A stretch of DNA of 64,000 nucleotides, from assembly GCA_030408505.1 (NCBI GenBank), contig JAUHQI010000004.1, positions 248,001 through 312,000 of the forward strand, written 5' to 3'. The stretch comes from Candidatus Sacchlamyda saccharinae (GTDB lineage Bacteria > Chlamydiota > Chlamydiia > Chlamydiales > Rhabdochlamydiaceae). The notes below the pieces were generated by a model. The model was not told the DNA's origin and made no database searches. It saw only the letters and a program-made list of their open reading frames with translations. Below, in pieces: positions 1 through 8,101 of the stretch. The number at the start of each line of letters is the position of its first letter. Within the stretch, counting starts at the first letter, position 1. The translations under genes and the position numbers were made by a program.

Positions 1-165
1 GAGACTAGGAACAATGCTTAAGACCTTCCGCTTCCCAGAATAATCTTTTAAAGAGTGGTTTGCTAGGTCCCGATCTACCAATGTAAAATCAGGTGCTGAG
101 GCACCGATTTTTGGAAGCTCACCATTGGTTTGGATGGGATTGTTTTTCAGTGTAATTTTTGCCAT
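1..165 (-). CDS. tpx: Thiol peroxidase, N-terminal part (cut by window edge)
   Basis: Translating the minus strand from the ATG at 165 gives 55 open codons that run off the left edge. The peptide starts [15 protein letters not shown] and continues with [11 protein letters not shown] and [12 protein letters not shown], the hallmark N-terminus of Tpx, a periplasmic or cytoplasmic peroxiredoxin that reduces lipid and hydrogen peroxides with thioredoxin. The peroxidatic cysteine of the family lies just beyond this point, so it cannot be checked here. The gene is divergent from the one at 224, with about 58 bases between the start codons that must hold both promoters. The family call is firm; completeness is unknown. 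Confidence 0.88.
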   Translation of the reverse strand, partial: MAKITLKNNPIQTNGELPKIGASAPDFTLVDRDLANHSLKDYSGKRKVLSIVPSL

Positions 166-223
166 GGCACCAATGTAAAATATTTATTGGGTTTAATGCA
201 AGGATCTGCTAAAACTGTGCGCC

Positions 224-712
224 ATGAAAAAAAAGAATTCTACCAATGCTCGCTTGAAAGAGATTATTGCAAAAGCTGCAAAATCTGAAATACAAAAAGC
301 AAAAAAAGCTAGAAATTACAAACACGAAGAGGTAACACCACTTTCACAGGGGTTTGATTCGATATCGATACAGCCAAAAAAATCCGCAAAGGCTATGCCA
401 AACGTTGTCATCCGAAAGGAAAAAGGGCTTAATTTAGAGAAGCTACATTGCACGCAAAGTCAAAACACGCCTCTCTTCTATATCGAAAGAGCGGAGAGTA
501 TGCGGCTAAAAAATGTACAAAGCATCAAAGCAAAAGAGCGCCTAATTGCTCTACGTAATATCAGAAAAATGACATTACAGATTCATCGAAAAATGCATCA
601 AAAAGTCCAGGCTCAGGGTGAAAATTCCGAAGAACTTGCGCAACTGCTTCATAAGAGTGAAGAGCGCCTTTTCCAGATCGACCGGACCATCCGCTACTTG
701 AGTAACGTCTAA
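224..712 (+). CDS. Small basic hypothetical protein, 162 aa
   Basis: I do not recognise this protein. It is lysine-rich and hydrophilic, with no signal peptide or membrane segment. Residues 1-45 are very basic (MKKKNSTNARLKEIIAK onward) and residues 95-160 look like a long helical, probably coiled-coil region rich in R, K, E, Q and L. A basic N-terminus with a helical tail fits a nucleic-acid-binding protein or a secreted substrate, but neither can be shown. The ATG at 224 has no close Shine-Dalgarno sequence (an AAGGA lies about 20 bases upstream), so the start is uncertain. It stands alone between divergent tpx and the small membrane gene at 766. Confidence 0.6.
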   Translation: MKKKNSTNARLKEIIAKAAKSEIQKAKKARNYKHEEVTPLSQGFDSISIQPKKSAKAMPNVVIRKEKGLNLEKLHCTQSQNTPLFYIERAESMRLKNVQSIKAKERLIALRNIRKMTLQIHRKMHQKVQAQGENSEELAQLLHKSEERLFQIDRTIRYLSNV

Positions 713-765
713 CTTGTGTATAAATATATTTTACCTTTAACATTCGCTCAAACATTGGAGGAACC

Positions 766-957
766 ATGGAAATCTTAAAAGAATTTTTCTTCAAAATCAT
801 CGCACCTATTATCTATCTCTTCTTTTTCGCATACGCATATGCAGTCGGTTTTATACAACTGTCAAAAGCTTGGAAAAAGAAAAATTTTGTCCGAATTTGG
901 TTGTATACTTGGGGGATTTTGGTCACAACCTACTTTCTGATTTATGGAGGTAAATGA
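766..957 (+). CDS. Small two-helix membrane protein, 63 aa
   Basis: The ATG at 766 follows a clear GGAGG (757-761). The peptide has a hydrophobic stretch at residues 9-32, a basic loop (KAWKKKNF) and a second hydrophobic segment at about 43-59, so it is probably a two-pass inner-membrane protein. No family is recognised. Its stop overlaps the start of the exported protein at 954 (ATGA), which implies translational coupling and a possible shared role at the envelope. Confidence 0.6.
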   Translation: MEILKEFFFKIIAPIIYLFFFAYAYAVGFIQLSKAWKKKNFVRIWLYTWGILVTTYFLIYGGK

Positions 958-1532
958 TGGGAATGATTAGAGTTGTGTTTCTTGTAGCTGTTTTGGGTTT
1001 GTCACATTGCTTTTCAATCGATAAAACCAAGCTAATTGATGCTATAGATCGTCAGGATTTTTCAGAAGTGAGCAACTTTTTTGAGAGTGTTGAATCTATT
1101 TCTTGGGGTGAGGCGCAGGAACTAATTGCTGATGTATATGAATACTATGCTTCACAGTATGGAATAGAAATTTTTGAAAATGATGAATTTATAGAAAATT
1201 TAGAACATTGGAAAGAGGTTTATCATTGGATTTTGGAAGAGAATGGGTTTTCCTCAGAAAATATCCTCATACAAAATAAGGATCCCGACTCTTTTTCAAT
1301 TATACTGTGTGGGAAAAAGAATAAAAGAGGAGTCGAAGCTGAAGTCCCTGGTTCAATGATTCTTGGCGGTGTAGAAATATTAGGAGGTTCGCTCGTCTGG
1401 ATTTTGCCTATCCCAGGGGCCAAATTAGTAGGTGGCGCAATGATCTCTGATGGAATTCGTCGTACATTCAACGGGTTGGAGGAATTAGATAACGAAAACA
1501 AGCAAAATGGCGAAATGAACTCATCTAAGTGA
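954..1532 (+). CDS. Exported hypothetical protein with Gly-rich C-terminal hairpin
   Basis: The 192-residue protein begins with a signal peptide (MIRVVFLVAVLGLSHCFS). A cysteine near the end of the hydrophobic core could be a lipobox, but the fit is poor. Residues 20-115 are acidic and helical. Residues 125-160 form a Gly-rich hydrophobic stretch (VPGSMILGGVEILGG, then ILPIPGAKLVGGAMISDG) that may be a membrane hairpin. The start overlaps the previous stop (ATGA at 954-957); the ATG at 957 has better spacing from GGAGG (946-950) and is equally possible. The 3' end overlaps the convergent methyltransferase by 12 bases. No function is assigned. Confidence 0.55.
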   Translation: MMGMIRVVFLVAVLGLSHCFSIDKTKLIDAIDRQDFSEVSNFFESVESISWGEAQELIADVYEYYASQYGIEIFENDEFIENLEHWKEVYHWILEENGFSSENILIQNKDPDSFSIILCGKKNKRGVEAEVPGSMILGGVEILGGSLVWILPIPGAKLVGGAMISDGIRRTFNGLEELDNENKQNGEMNSSK

Positions 1533-2273
1533 TGCGTAGCCCGAGTAGCCTGTTTTTAGTGAGTCGGTGAAGATGAAGCGAAAATCCTCAGACACCTGTT
1601 TGGTTAAGACCATTTTCCAAAAGGCCTTTTTGGAAAAATCGGGACGCACGCCTTTGATCTCTTTTACTTGCATGCCGTGATTTTCGCAGATGGTTGTCAA
1701 CTCCTCTGGCTTGATGAAGAGGGGATAGACATGCATATTGCGTGGGGCATTTGAAAAACACCACTCCACTCCCTTGATGATCATGAAGTAGCTCAAAAGG
1801 TTCCGGTTGAATGTGTGGAAAAAGAAGAGGCCTCCTTTTTTGAGAACGCGCGAGGCTTCCTTTACCACCTGAGCTGGGTTTTCTACATGCTCTAGTAGGT
1901 CCATTGCGCAGACGGCGTCAAATGTGTTGTCTGGGAAGGGGAGTTCGTAGGCGCTGGCTCTTTTGTACTCTACCGACTCGCTTGTGTCGTATTTTTTAGC
2001 GATTTGGAGGCTTTGCTCGGAGAGATCGACTCCAGAAACGAAATGCCCTTTGGTAGCCAGGAAATTGGTGAGATAGCCACCACCACAGCCCACGTCGAGA
2101 ACGCGGCATGGATGGGCATAGGTGCTTGTGAGTACTTGTTGGATCCAGGGATTGCGCAAGGCATTTTCTGCTCGAAGAAGAGCAATGGGATGGTCTGAGG
2201 AGCCTTGCCACATCTGTCCGAGATCATCGTAAAATGCGTTGTTGATCAGTTTGTTGTTTTTTGTGGTTTCCAT
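1521..2273 (-). CDS. Class I SAM-dependent methyltransferase, UbiG/Coq3-like
   Basis: A 250-residue methyltransferase of the UbiG type. Motif I is VLDVGCGGG (residues 58-66), the acidic loop follows at SGVDLSEQSLQIAKK, and the post-I motif is AMDLLEHVENP. The N-terminus resembles UbiG (FYDDLGQMW and later ENALRNPWI). UbiG O-methylates catechol rings of ubiquinone precursors. Here the gene is last in an operon with a type III polyketide synthase, so methylation of a polyketide phenol is the more likely job (inference). Its start lies 28 bases inside the upstream membrane-protein gene, which suggests coupled translation. Confidence 0.8.
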   Translation of the reverse strand: METTKNNKLINNAFYDDLGQMWQGSSDHPIALLRAENALRNPWIQQVLTSTYAHPCRVLDVGCGGGYLTNFLATKGHFVSGVDLSEQSLQIAKKYDTSESVEYKRASAYELPFPDNTFDAVCAMDLLEHVENPAQVVKEASRVLKKGGLFFFHTFNRNLLSYFMIIKGVEWCFSNAPRNMHVYPLFIKPEELTTICENHGMQVKEIKGVRPDFSKKAFWKMVLTKQVSEDFRFIFTDSLKTGYSGYASLR

Positions 2274-2749
2274 ATGAAGTTCCAGTATATGACTTGATAA
2301 AGAAAAAATAGACTAATGGCCACTGTTTGTCCAGTCAGCATTGTCCTGAGGGTATTTGGGTCATTGAGCCAGCTCTGCATCCATGTAGGCGCTGTATGGC
2401 CTGTTAGAACCCACCAGATGATCCCTCCAGCAGAGAGGACAATAGGGTGGTTGATGAAAAGACAGGCATGTAGCCACTGCTCTGATGCTGGGCAATGGTG
2501 TTTATGTACCCACTCATCTTTTGTGATCATCAGACAGGAGAAAATCGAGAGGCCAATATACCATTTCAGCGCAAAAGGGGAGTAGGGGACTACCAAGATA
2601 AAGACCAAGCAGGCCAAAACGCTTAGTGTATCGATCGGATGTCCAATCCTTTCCCACAGAGGCAGCCCTCTCTTGATGTGGAAGTAATACTCGTCAAATC
2701 CTATTGCTAGTGCTTGGACGATAAAGGGGATCAAAATTAAGAGTGCCAT
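2246..2749 (-). CDS. His-rich integral membrane protein in the polyketide operon
   Basis: A 167-residue protein with about four to five membrane segments (near residues 2-16, 42-58, 62-76, 100-118 and 138-158). It has an unusual concentration of possible metal ligands: H24, H37, D38, D78, E79, H82, H84, H85, E90, H94 and H101, in blocks such as GHPID and DEWVHKHHC. Such clusters at membrane faces recall di-iron hydroxylases and desaturases, but I cannot place it in a named family. It starts one base after the polyketide synthase stop and overlaps the methyltransferase start, so it very probably acts in the same pathway, perhaps oxidising a membrane-embedded product. Confidence 0.7.
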   Translation of the reverse strand: MALLILIPFIVQALAIGFDEYYFHIKRGLPLWERIGHPIDTLSVLACLVFILVVPYSPFALKWYIGLSIFSCLMITKDEWVHKHHCPASEQWLHACLFINHPIVLSAGGIIWWVLTGHTAPTWMQSWLNDPNTLRTMLTGQTVAISLFFLYQVIYWNFIWKPQKTTN

Positions 2750-2750
2750 G

Positions 2751-3878
2751 CTAGTTCCTCACCATTTCAAAGAGTCCGCCACAAAAACTAAGGCCCGGGC
2801 CAAAAGCCATGCTCACAATTAGCTCGCCATCTTTGACATTCACATCCTTGAGCATCAAGTCCCACACGTGGGGGAGCGTTGCTGAAGACATATTGCCGCA
2901 ATTTTGCAGGATTTCTACGCTGTGGCAATATTGCTCGGGGGCGAGTTCTAAATGACTGGCAATTTGATCGATAATTTTTGGACCGCCCGGATGGATCGCA
3001 AAGCGGGCTCCTTTCCAATCAGACCTTCCCGCTTTTTTCATCAATCGCTCTAAATAGCTTTTCATGCTTCTGCGCAGGAGTACAGGGATATCTTTCGAGA
3101 TCGTCATTTTAAAGCTAGATGGATGACAGTCCCAGGTCATCTTCTCCGTAGAGTTCTCAATGATTTCCTCCTCGACGGCCAAAATTTTCAGGCCCGGTCC
3201 CTTAGCCTCACCCAGAGTGTATTTAATGAATCCATCGGCAAAAAGACTTTGCACTACAAGCTGCTCTGTCGAATGAAGCGTCGGGTTGAAATGGAGCGTA
3301 CAAACTTCAGTATGGACAATGTCAGCAGGCGTTTGTTCGAGGGCAAAGTGGCCCATGCCCATTCGAACCGATTTCATGGCTCCATAGCAGCCCATGTGAT
3401 AGGCGTGCGTCACAGCCGTTTCTTTACCATTATTTCTTAGCGACACAATTTTTTGTGCTGGGCTTGGGGCTACATACCCCGTGCAAGTCGTGTGGATCAA
3501 ATGCGCAGGAAGCTCAGATCCTTCCGGATAAAACGTTTCAAATGCTTTTGAAGCAGAGGCGTTGAAAAAGTCCATCCTCTTATCGAGCATATAGCCCGTA
3601 GGGTGCTCCTGGACATTAAAAATGTCCATTTCGCTCCAATCTGCGTGAAAAAAATCCTTAAGCTCACTGGATCTTCTTTGGATTTTTCCATCGCCAAGAC
3701 CTAGCTTCATCAGCTTTTCGCTAAGCGAAGCCCTAAAGTCTTCATAATTTTTATCCCCAACTTCCCACTTGTCCAATCTACTGCGAGCAAGAGAATGAGC
3801 GCCAACCATCCATTCTAAGGCACTTTTTTGCTCCGTTTCAAACTTCGGTCTCAATACGGTAAAGTCTCGTAAATACAT
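2751..3878 (-). CDS. Type III polyketide synthase (chalcone/stilbene synthase superfamily)
   Basis: At 375 residues it is the usual size for the family. The Cys-His-Asn catalytic triad is complete: C164 in HMGCYGAMKS, H296 in FAIHPGGPKIID and N329 in CGNMSSATLP. HLIHTTCTGYVAPSP (126-140) matches the conserved strand before the active site, and AFGPGLSFCGGLFE near the C-terminus matches the GFGPG loop. The enzyme condenses malonyl-CoA onto an acyl-CoA starter to form pyrones, resorcinols or related rings; the starter cannot be predicted here. It sits 7 bases after a TauE-like permease gene and 1 base before a membrane-protein gene, followed by a methyltransferase. Confidence 0.9.
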   Translation of the reverse strand: MYLRDFTVLRPKFETEQKSALEWMVGAHSLARSRLDKWEVGDKNYEDFRASLSEKLMKLGLGDGKIQRRSSELKDFFHADWSEMDIFNVQEHPTGYMLDKRMDFFNASASKAFETFYPEGSELPAHLIHTTCTGYVAPSPAQKIVSLRNNGKETAVTHAYHMGCYGAMKSVRMGMGHFALEQTPADIVHTEVCTLHFNPTLHSTEQLVVQSLFADGFIKYTLGEAKGPGLKILAVEEEIIENSTEKMTWDCHPSSFKMTISKDIPVLLRRSMKSYLERLMKKAGRSDWKGARFAIHPGGPKIIDQIASHLELAPEQYCHSVEILQNCGNMSSATLPHVWDLMLKDVNVKDGELIVSMAFGPGLSFCGGLFEMVRN

Positions 3879-3885
3879 GGCGTTC

Positions 3886-4680
3886 CTAGTTAAAAATCAT
3901 CAAAATGCCCACAATGAGCAGCACCCCAGCAAAAATTCTTTTCAGCTTTTTCCCTTCCATCCTGTGAGCCAGCTTTGCACCGAGCATGGCAAAAATCACC
4001 GTTCCAAGAGAGACCATAGCGAAAGCGGGCAAGTAAATAAAGCCAAGGCTCATCGGTACAGCAACCTCGCTCAACCCAAAATAGAGATATCCAATCGAAG
4101 CAATGATCGTAACCATAGTTCCAACCGCAGCAGATGTCCCAATTGATTTCTGTTCAGAGAATTGATACGAAATGAGAAGGGGAACCGTAAACACTCCACC
4201 TCCGATGCCGAGCAAGCTGGCAAATGAGCCAATACCAAAGCCAAACCAGGTATAAAGGGAGTTCACAGGTTTGGGCTTTTTCTTTTGCGACGGTCCCTTG
4301 TGAAAGAGGACAAAAGCTCCTAGCATGCAAATAAACAACCCAAAAATCAGCTGAAGGACAAATCCCGATAGAAATTGAGCAACAAAAGTTCCCAGGGTGC
4401 ATCCCATAACAATGCCTGGCAGCATTAGCATCGCAATCGACCACATCACGCCCTTATGCTTATGATGGGTCCAAGTGGCAGCAATGCCTGTCATGACCAT
4501 TGCAGAAAGGGCTGTACCAATGGCCATATGCATGACATGTGCTTGAGGAAAATCTAGAAATCGAAACAGAAAAAGCAAACAGGGGACCATGACAACGCCC
4601 CCGCTGAGGCCAAGCATCCCGGCAATGAAACCGGCAGCCATGCCCACAATTAGAAAAGCAAAAAGTGCGAAAATTTCCAT
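3886..4680 (-). CDS. TauE/SafE-family sulfite/anion exporter-like permease
   Basis: A 264-residue protein with about eight hydrophobic helices arranged in two similar halves, as in TauE/SafE (DUF81). The Gly-rich repeats are visible: GFIAGMLGLSGGVVMVPCLL near residue 17 and SFASLLGIGGGVFTVPLLI near 152. Members export sulfite, sulfonates or other organic anions across the inner membrane, and substrates are often unknown. It is first in a four-gene operon with the type III polyketide synthase, so export of a pathway product or supply of a precursor are both possible. The start is the ATG at 4680. Confidence 0.85.
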   Translation of the reverse strand: MEIFALFAFLIVGMAAGFIAGMLGLSGGVVMVPCLLFLFRFLDFPQAHVMHMAIGTALSAMVMTGIAATWTHHKHKGVMWSIAMLMLPGIVMGCTLGTFVAQFLSGFVLQLIFGLFICMLGAFVLFHKGPSQKKKPKPVNSLYTWFGFGIGSFASLLGIGGGVFTVPLLISYQFSEQKSIGTSAAVGTMVTIIASIGYLYFGLSEVAVPMSLGFIYLPAFAMVSLGTVIFAMLGAKLAHRMEGKKLKRIFAGVLLIVGILMIFN

Positions 4681-4767
4681 TTCGCACCATACTATAAATT
4701 TAGTGAAATAATTAACACCCTTGATTACCCCCAGAATGTATTTTTAGGAGCTAAGGGTGTTCGGAGA

Positions 4768-4947
4768 TTAATTTGGGAGGGGATTGATTTGAGGACCGGA
4801 AAAATGGATTAGAAATCGGTCGACAGCTGCTTGCATTCTTTGTTTAAAACTGTGATCGTTAGCTTCATCGATTGTTTGTTGGCTAAACTGAATATTATAA
4901 AATTCAGTCTCTCCTCCTAAATTACTCAATTTTGGTTCTAAAGACAT
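4768..4947 (-). CDS. Small hypothetical protein, 59 aa
   Basis: An open frame of 59 codons from the ATG at 4947 to a TAA at 4768-4770, preceded by a very strong GGAGG six bases upstream. The product starts MSLEPKLSNLGGETEFYNIQ and ends GPQINPLPN. It is soluble and has no recognised domain; residues 25-48 look helical. The ribosome-binding site is the main reason to accept it. Its coding direction is shared with the operon at 4680, but a gap of about 87 bases separates them. It could be a secreted-substrate fragment or a stand-alone microprotein. Confidence 0.5.
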   Translation of the reverse strand: MSLEPKLSNLGGETEFYNIQFSQQTIDEANDHSFKQRMQAAVDRFLIHFSGPQINPLPN

Positions 4948-5136
4948 TATTCCTCCATATTTTTACTTCTTATGTAAATAATTATATTAAAAAATTAATT
5001 AAATTACATAAAAATTATTTAACTTTGTTGTATGTTGCTGGTAATCAGGAAAATGAACTAGAGTGTGGTAAAAAATGGTCTGTATCGTAACTTGCTGACT
5101 GTCAATGGATTTTGAAAAGGTGCTCAATTAATTCCT

Positions 5137-5211
5137 CTAGGGGAGCTGGGCAGGTCTTTTGTCAGAACGTCTGATAATAGATGTTATGTTGCGTGAGGGT
5201 GAGACCCCTAG
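5137..5211 (+). promoter_or_regulatory. Possible structured leader upstream of the MFS gene
   Basis: The spacer 4948-5244 is about 300 bases. Its first third is very AT-rich, and nothing coding is visible in it. Near the MFS start, CTAGGGG (5137-5143) pairs with CCCCTAG (5205-5211), and inside this lies a smaller hairpin, TCAGA (5162-5166) with TCTGA (5170-5174). A long-range stem enclosing a hairpin, 34 bases before an efflux-pump start with no obvious Shine-Dalgarno sequence, could be a regulatory leader. Seven paired bases can also occur by chance. Confidence 0.3.
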
Positions 5212-5244
5212 TTCTTTTCATAGGTTTCTGATAGAGTCTTGCTC

Positions 5245-6603
5245 ATGTCCTCTGTTAAAAAATCGCTCGCTATCATTGGTGCCACAATGGGCGCCCTGTC
5301 CATGGGTCTTAGCTTCTCCCTAATCAATGCGAATCTCGAATCGATCCATCAACACTTTGGCGCTTCTTTGGTCCAACTCCAATGGATGATCAATATTTAT
5401 GGCATCTTTATCGCCTCGACTCTCGTGACTATGGGCCGCCTTGGTGATATTTATGGACGCAAGAAGATCTACCTCATTGGCCTTTTCTTATTTGGGGTTG
5501 CGATGCTCGGTGGCGGCCTTGCCTTTACTCCGGGCATGATCATTGGCTTTCAGGCTCTATATGGTCTGGCTGGAGCTATCCTTTTGCCCTTATCCCAGGC
5601 AATGCTGATAGATTGCTTCTCTGAGGACCAAAAAAGCCTCGCGGTAGGCATTTGGACAGGCTCGGGTGCGATTACCCTCTCTTTGGGCCCTATTATTGGT
5701 GGTTTATTGCTGGAATTTCTGAGTTGGCGGTGGATTTTCCTTGCCAATGTCCCTTTTGCAATTTTTGGGCTCTTACTGACAGCTTTTTTCGCTAAGGATT
5801 CGAAAACCGAGGGTGAATCGACCAAGCTCGATTGGCCGGGTGTTATCCTTTTGACGTTAGCTATTGGGACGTTTGTTTTTGCCACGGTCCAATTCAATCT
5901 CTGGCAGGTCCCGGTCATTGTCTTGCTCTATGTTATAGCTGCTCTTTGCATAGTGGGATTGCTTATCGTTGAAGGCAAGGTTGAGATGCCGATAATCCGA
6001 GAAGAACTCTTTAGAAGTCGGATGTTTCTCTTTTCCTGTGCGGGGAATTTTTGCATGATTGCTTTTTTTTGGGCTGGCATTTTCCTCATTCCACTCTATA
6101 TTCAAAAGCAGCTCGATTTTTCCCCTTTACATGCGGGCGTGCTGATGCTCGCTTTTTCGGTACCCATTGCCCTCATTTCCCCAATTATTGGCCATCTGTA
6201 CAAGACGGTCGGTCCGAAGGTATTGATTAGCGTTGGCTTTTGCTTGATGGGCGCATCAGCTCTAATGCAACTGCAATATGGAGATACGATCTCACCTTAT
6301 TTCATCGCTCTGGCCACTTTTTGTTTGGGCCTTGGATTCGGCTTTGTCTGGACACCGACAACCACAGGGGCCCTTTCAGCGATCTCTCGGAATTTTGCTG
6401 GAATCGCATCTGGTACCTTCATTACGATTCAAGAAATTGGGGGCAATATGGGCTTGGCTGTTACGGCAACTGTTGCTAGAATGAGCCCTTCCTTTACTGG
6501 GGGATTCCACAACGCGATGTGGGTGATGTTTGGGGTCTGTATTTTGGGGATTTGCACAGCTTTTTTCCTTCCCAGAAGGCCCAGAGTTTTGAAAAAATTA
6601 TGA
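5245..6603 (+). CDS. MFS multidrug efflux transporter, DHA2 (14-helix) type
   Basis: A 452-residue protein, hydrophobic throughout, with a pattern fitting 14 transmembrane helices. The MFS motif A is clear in the loop after helix 2 (GRLGDIYGRKKIYLIG), and the N-terminal half resembles EmrB/QacA proteins (QWMINIYGIFIAS, then LSWRWIFLANVPFAI). Such pumps export drugs or other amphipathic compounds using the proton gradient. I start at the ATG at 5245; an in-frame TTG at 5239 is also possible. The next gene, 7 bases downstream, encodes a small-molecule-binding GyrI-like protein, and the pair may respond to the same compound (inference). Confidence 0.88.
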   Translation: MSSVKKSLAIIGATMGALSMGLSFSLINANLESIHQHFGASLVQLQWMINIYGIFIASTLVTMGRLGDIYGRKKIYLIGLFLFGVAMLGGGLAFTPGMIIGFQALYGLAGAILLPLSQAMLIDCFSEDQKSLAVGIWTGSGAITLSLGPIIGGLLLEFLSWRWIFLANVPFAIFGLLLTAFFAKDSKTEGESTKLDWPGVILLTLAIGTFVFATVQFNLWQVPVIVLLYVIAALCIVGLLIVEGKVEMPIIREELFRSRMFLFSCAGNFCMIAFFWAGIFLIPLYIQKQLDFSPLHAGVLMLAFSVPIALISPIIGHLYKTVGPKVLISVGFCLMGASALMQLQYGDTISPYFIALATFCLGLGFGFVWTPTTTGALSAISRNFAGIASGTFITIQEIGGNMGLAVTATVARMSPSFTGGFHNAMWVMFGVCILGICTAFFLPRRPRVLKKL

Positions 6604-6610
6604 GGTATTT

Positions 6611-7072
6611 ATGGAATACAAAATTATTGACAAAGGCCCCATGCAGATCATGGGCATATCTATCCGCACTACAAATGAAAATGATCAAGCAGTCAAAGAT
6701 CTGCCTCCTGTTTGGGACCGCTTTTATTCGGAGCAGATCCCAACTAAAATACCTTATCAGAAGTCAGGGGAAGTTTTAGGACTTTATTGTGAGTATGAAA
6801 AAGATCATACCAAGCCCTACACTTTTGTAGCCGGTTTTGATGTTACTGTTGCTGGAGAGATTCCAGAGGGTTTGGTAGTCAAGCACTTGCCCGAATCTAA
6901 ATATGCGGTTTTTGAAATCTCAGGACAATTTCCTCAACAGCTGATTCAGACGTGGCAGTGGATCTGGCAGAGTGATCTCAACCGCACTTTTACAGGCGAT
7001 TTTGAAGCTTACCAGATCGGCTTTGATGGCGAAAAGAACACAGATATTCACATCTACATTGCGATCAATTAG
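6611..7072 (+). CDS. GyrI-like / effector-binding-domain protein
   Basis: The 153 residues match the stand-alone AraC-type effector-binding (GyrI-like, SOUL-related) fold. The start is MEYKIIDKGPMQIMGIS, followed by DLPPVWDRFYSEQI, VLGLYCEYEKD, KHLPESKYAVFEISG and a C-terminal DIHIYIAIN strand. Relatives bind hydrophobic ligands or inhibit gyrase, and some hydrolyse cyclopropanoids. There is no DNA-binding domain, so it is not itself a regulator. It follows the MFS pump by 7 bases in what looks like a two-gene unit, suggesting sequestration or sensing of the exported compound. Its end overlaps the convergent patatin gene by 4 bases. Confidence 0.82.
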   Translation: MEYKIIDKGPMQIMGISIRTTNENDQAVKDLPPVWDRFYSEQIPTKIPYQKSGEVLGLYCEYEKDHTKPYTFVAGFDVTVAGEIPEGLVVKHLPESKYAVFEISGQFPQQLIQTWQWIWQSDLNRTFTGDFEAYQIGFDGEKNTDIHIYIAIN

Positions 7073-8058
7073 ATCTTCTCTTGTAGCCACTGGCATGTTT
7101 TAGACCACACTTCAGGATTGGCCTGGATGTAGTTTTCAGTGAACTTCAGTAGCTCTGGAATTTTTGGATAATCATCGAGAGCAAAATCTTGTGTGAGTGG
7201 AAAATCAAATTTGGTGTAATTCTGACCTAGAAGCATGCTGCAGACTTGGTCGGGGATTTGATCCGCCACGTCCATCAGGACCTCGACGAGAGGAATGGTC
7301 CCTTCGTTGGACCCTGTGAAATTAGTGAGCCATTGGGTATACCCCCACTTCTCATCTCCTTGAACCGAATCCTTGTCGTAGCCGGTACCTACTGAGAAGA
7401 CAGCAAACTCTTTGGTGTCGGAGGTTTTGGGATCAAAAGCGGCCATAAGACCAGCTAAGGCAGGGTCTTTCATTGCCATTCCCCCATCAATGCAGCCATT
7501 TTTTGATGGGAAATAGGTCGGTGCTGCAGTGGATTCTAAAACGGCATCAACAATCTTTATTTTCTTCCCTTCTTCTGTAAAATTCTCGAGGATTTTTAAC
7601 TTCCATCGACCACTTGCTTGATCATCAAGGGTGACCGTAGGAATGACGATTTTTTTTGAGAGATCTCCAAGAGTTGCATTAGCATAGTAGCCTGCGTTTT
7701 CAAGCGTTTGCACGATGTAGTTTTTTAGGATGCTGGGGTCATATTTGGGGCGGAAAAAAGTAAGGAGACTCTCGCTGGAGAATACCTCTGCGCTCATCTC
7801 TTGATAATCAGAAAGAGTTTGTTCGATGTCCACGCCGCATGCTAGAGAAATCGCAATCAACGAGCCCGTTGAGGTTCCAGCGTAGACGTCAAAATCCTTA
7901 TGAAATTCTACACCAGTATCTCTCTGCAGTTCTTTTAGAATTTTAAGTGATGCTGCGCCACGAATCCCTCCCCCATCAAATGAAATGATGCGTGTTTGGG
8001 CAGATAGAATAGTGCATTGTCCAATGAGAATAAGGGTAAAAATAAGACGCTTGAGCAT
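7069..8058 (-). CDS. Secreted patatin-like phospholipase
   Basis: 329 residues with an N-terminal signal peptide (MLKRLIFTLILIGQCTILSA), then a complete patatin catalytic core. The oxyanion loop is DGGGIRG (residues 28-34), the nucleophile elbow is GTSTG with S63, and the catalytic Asp is D191 in the DGG motif. Patatins hydrolyse acyl chains of phospholipids and galactolipids with a Ser-Asp dyad. Export by Sec places it in the periplasm or outside the cell. In an intracellular bacterium such enzymes can act on host or vacuolar membranes, but location and target are inferred. The family call is firm. Confidence 0.9.
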   Translation of the reverse strand: MLKRLIFTLILIGQCTILSAQTRIISFDGGGIRGAASLKILKELQRDTGVEFHKDFDVYAGTSTGSLIAISLACGVDIEQTLSDYQEMSAEVFSSESLLTFFRPKYDPSILKNYIVQTLENAGYYANATLGDLSKKIVIPTVTLDDQASGRWKLKILENFTEEGKKIKIVDAVLESTAAPTYFPSKNGCIDGGMAMKDPALAGLMAAFDPKTSDTKEFAVFSVGTGYDKDSVQGDEKWGYTQWLTNFTGSNEGTIPLVEVLMDVADQIPDQVCSMLLGQNYTKFDFPLTQDFALDDYPKIPELLKFTENYIQANPEVWSKTCQWLQEKI

Positions 8059-8101
8059 GAGTCACTCCTTTTTTAGGAAAGCCTTATTTTGCATAAAATA
8101 T

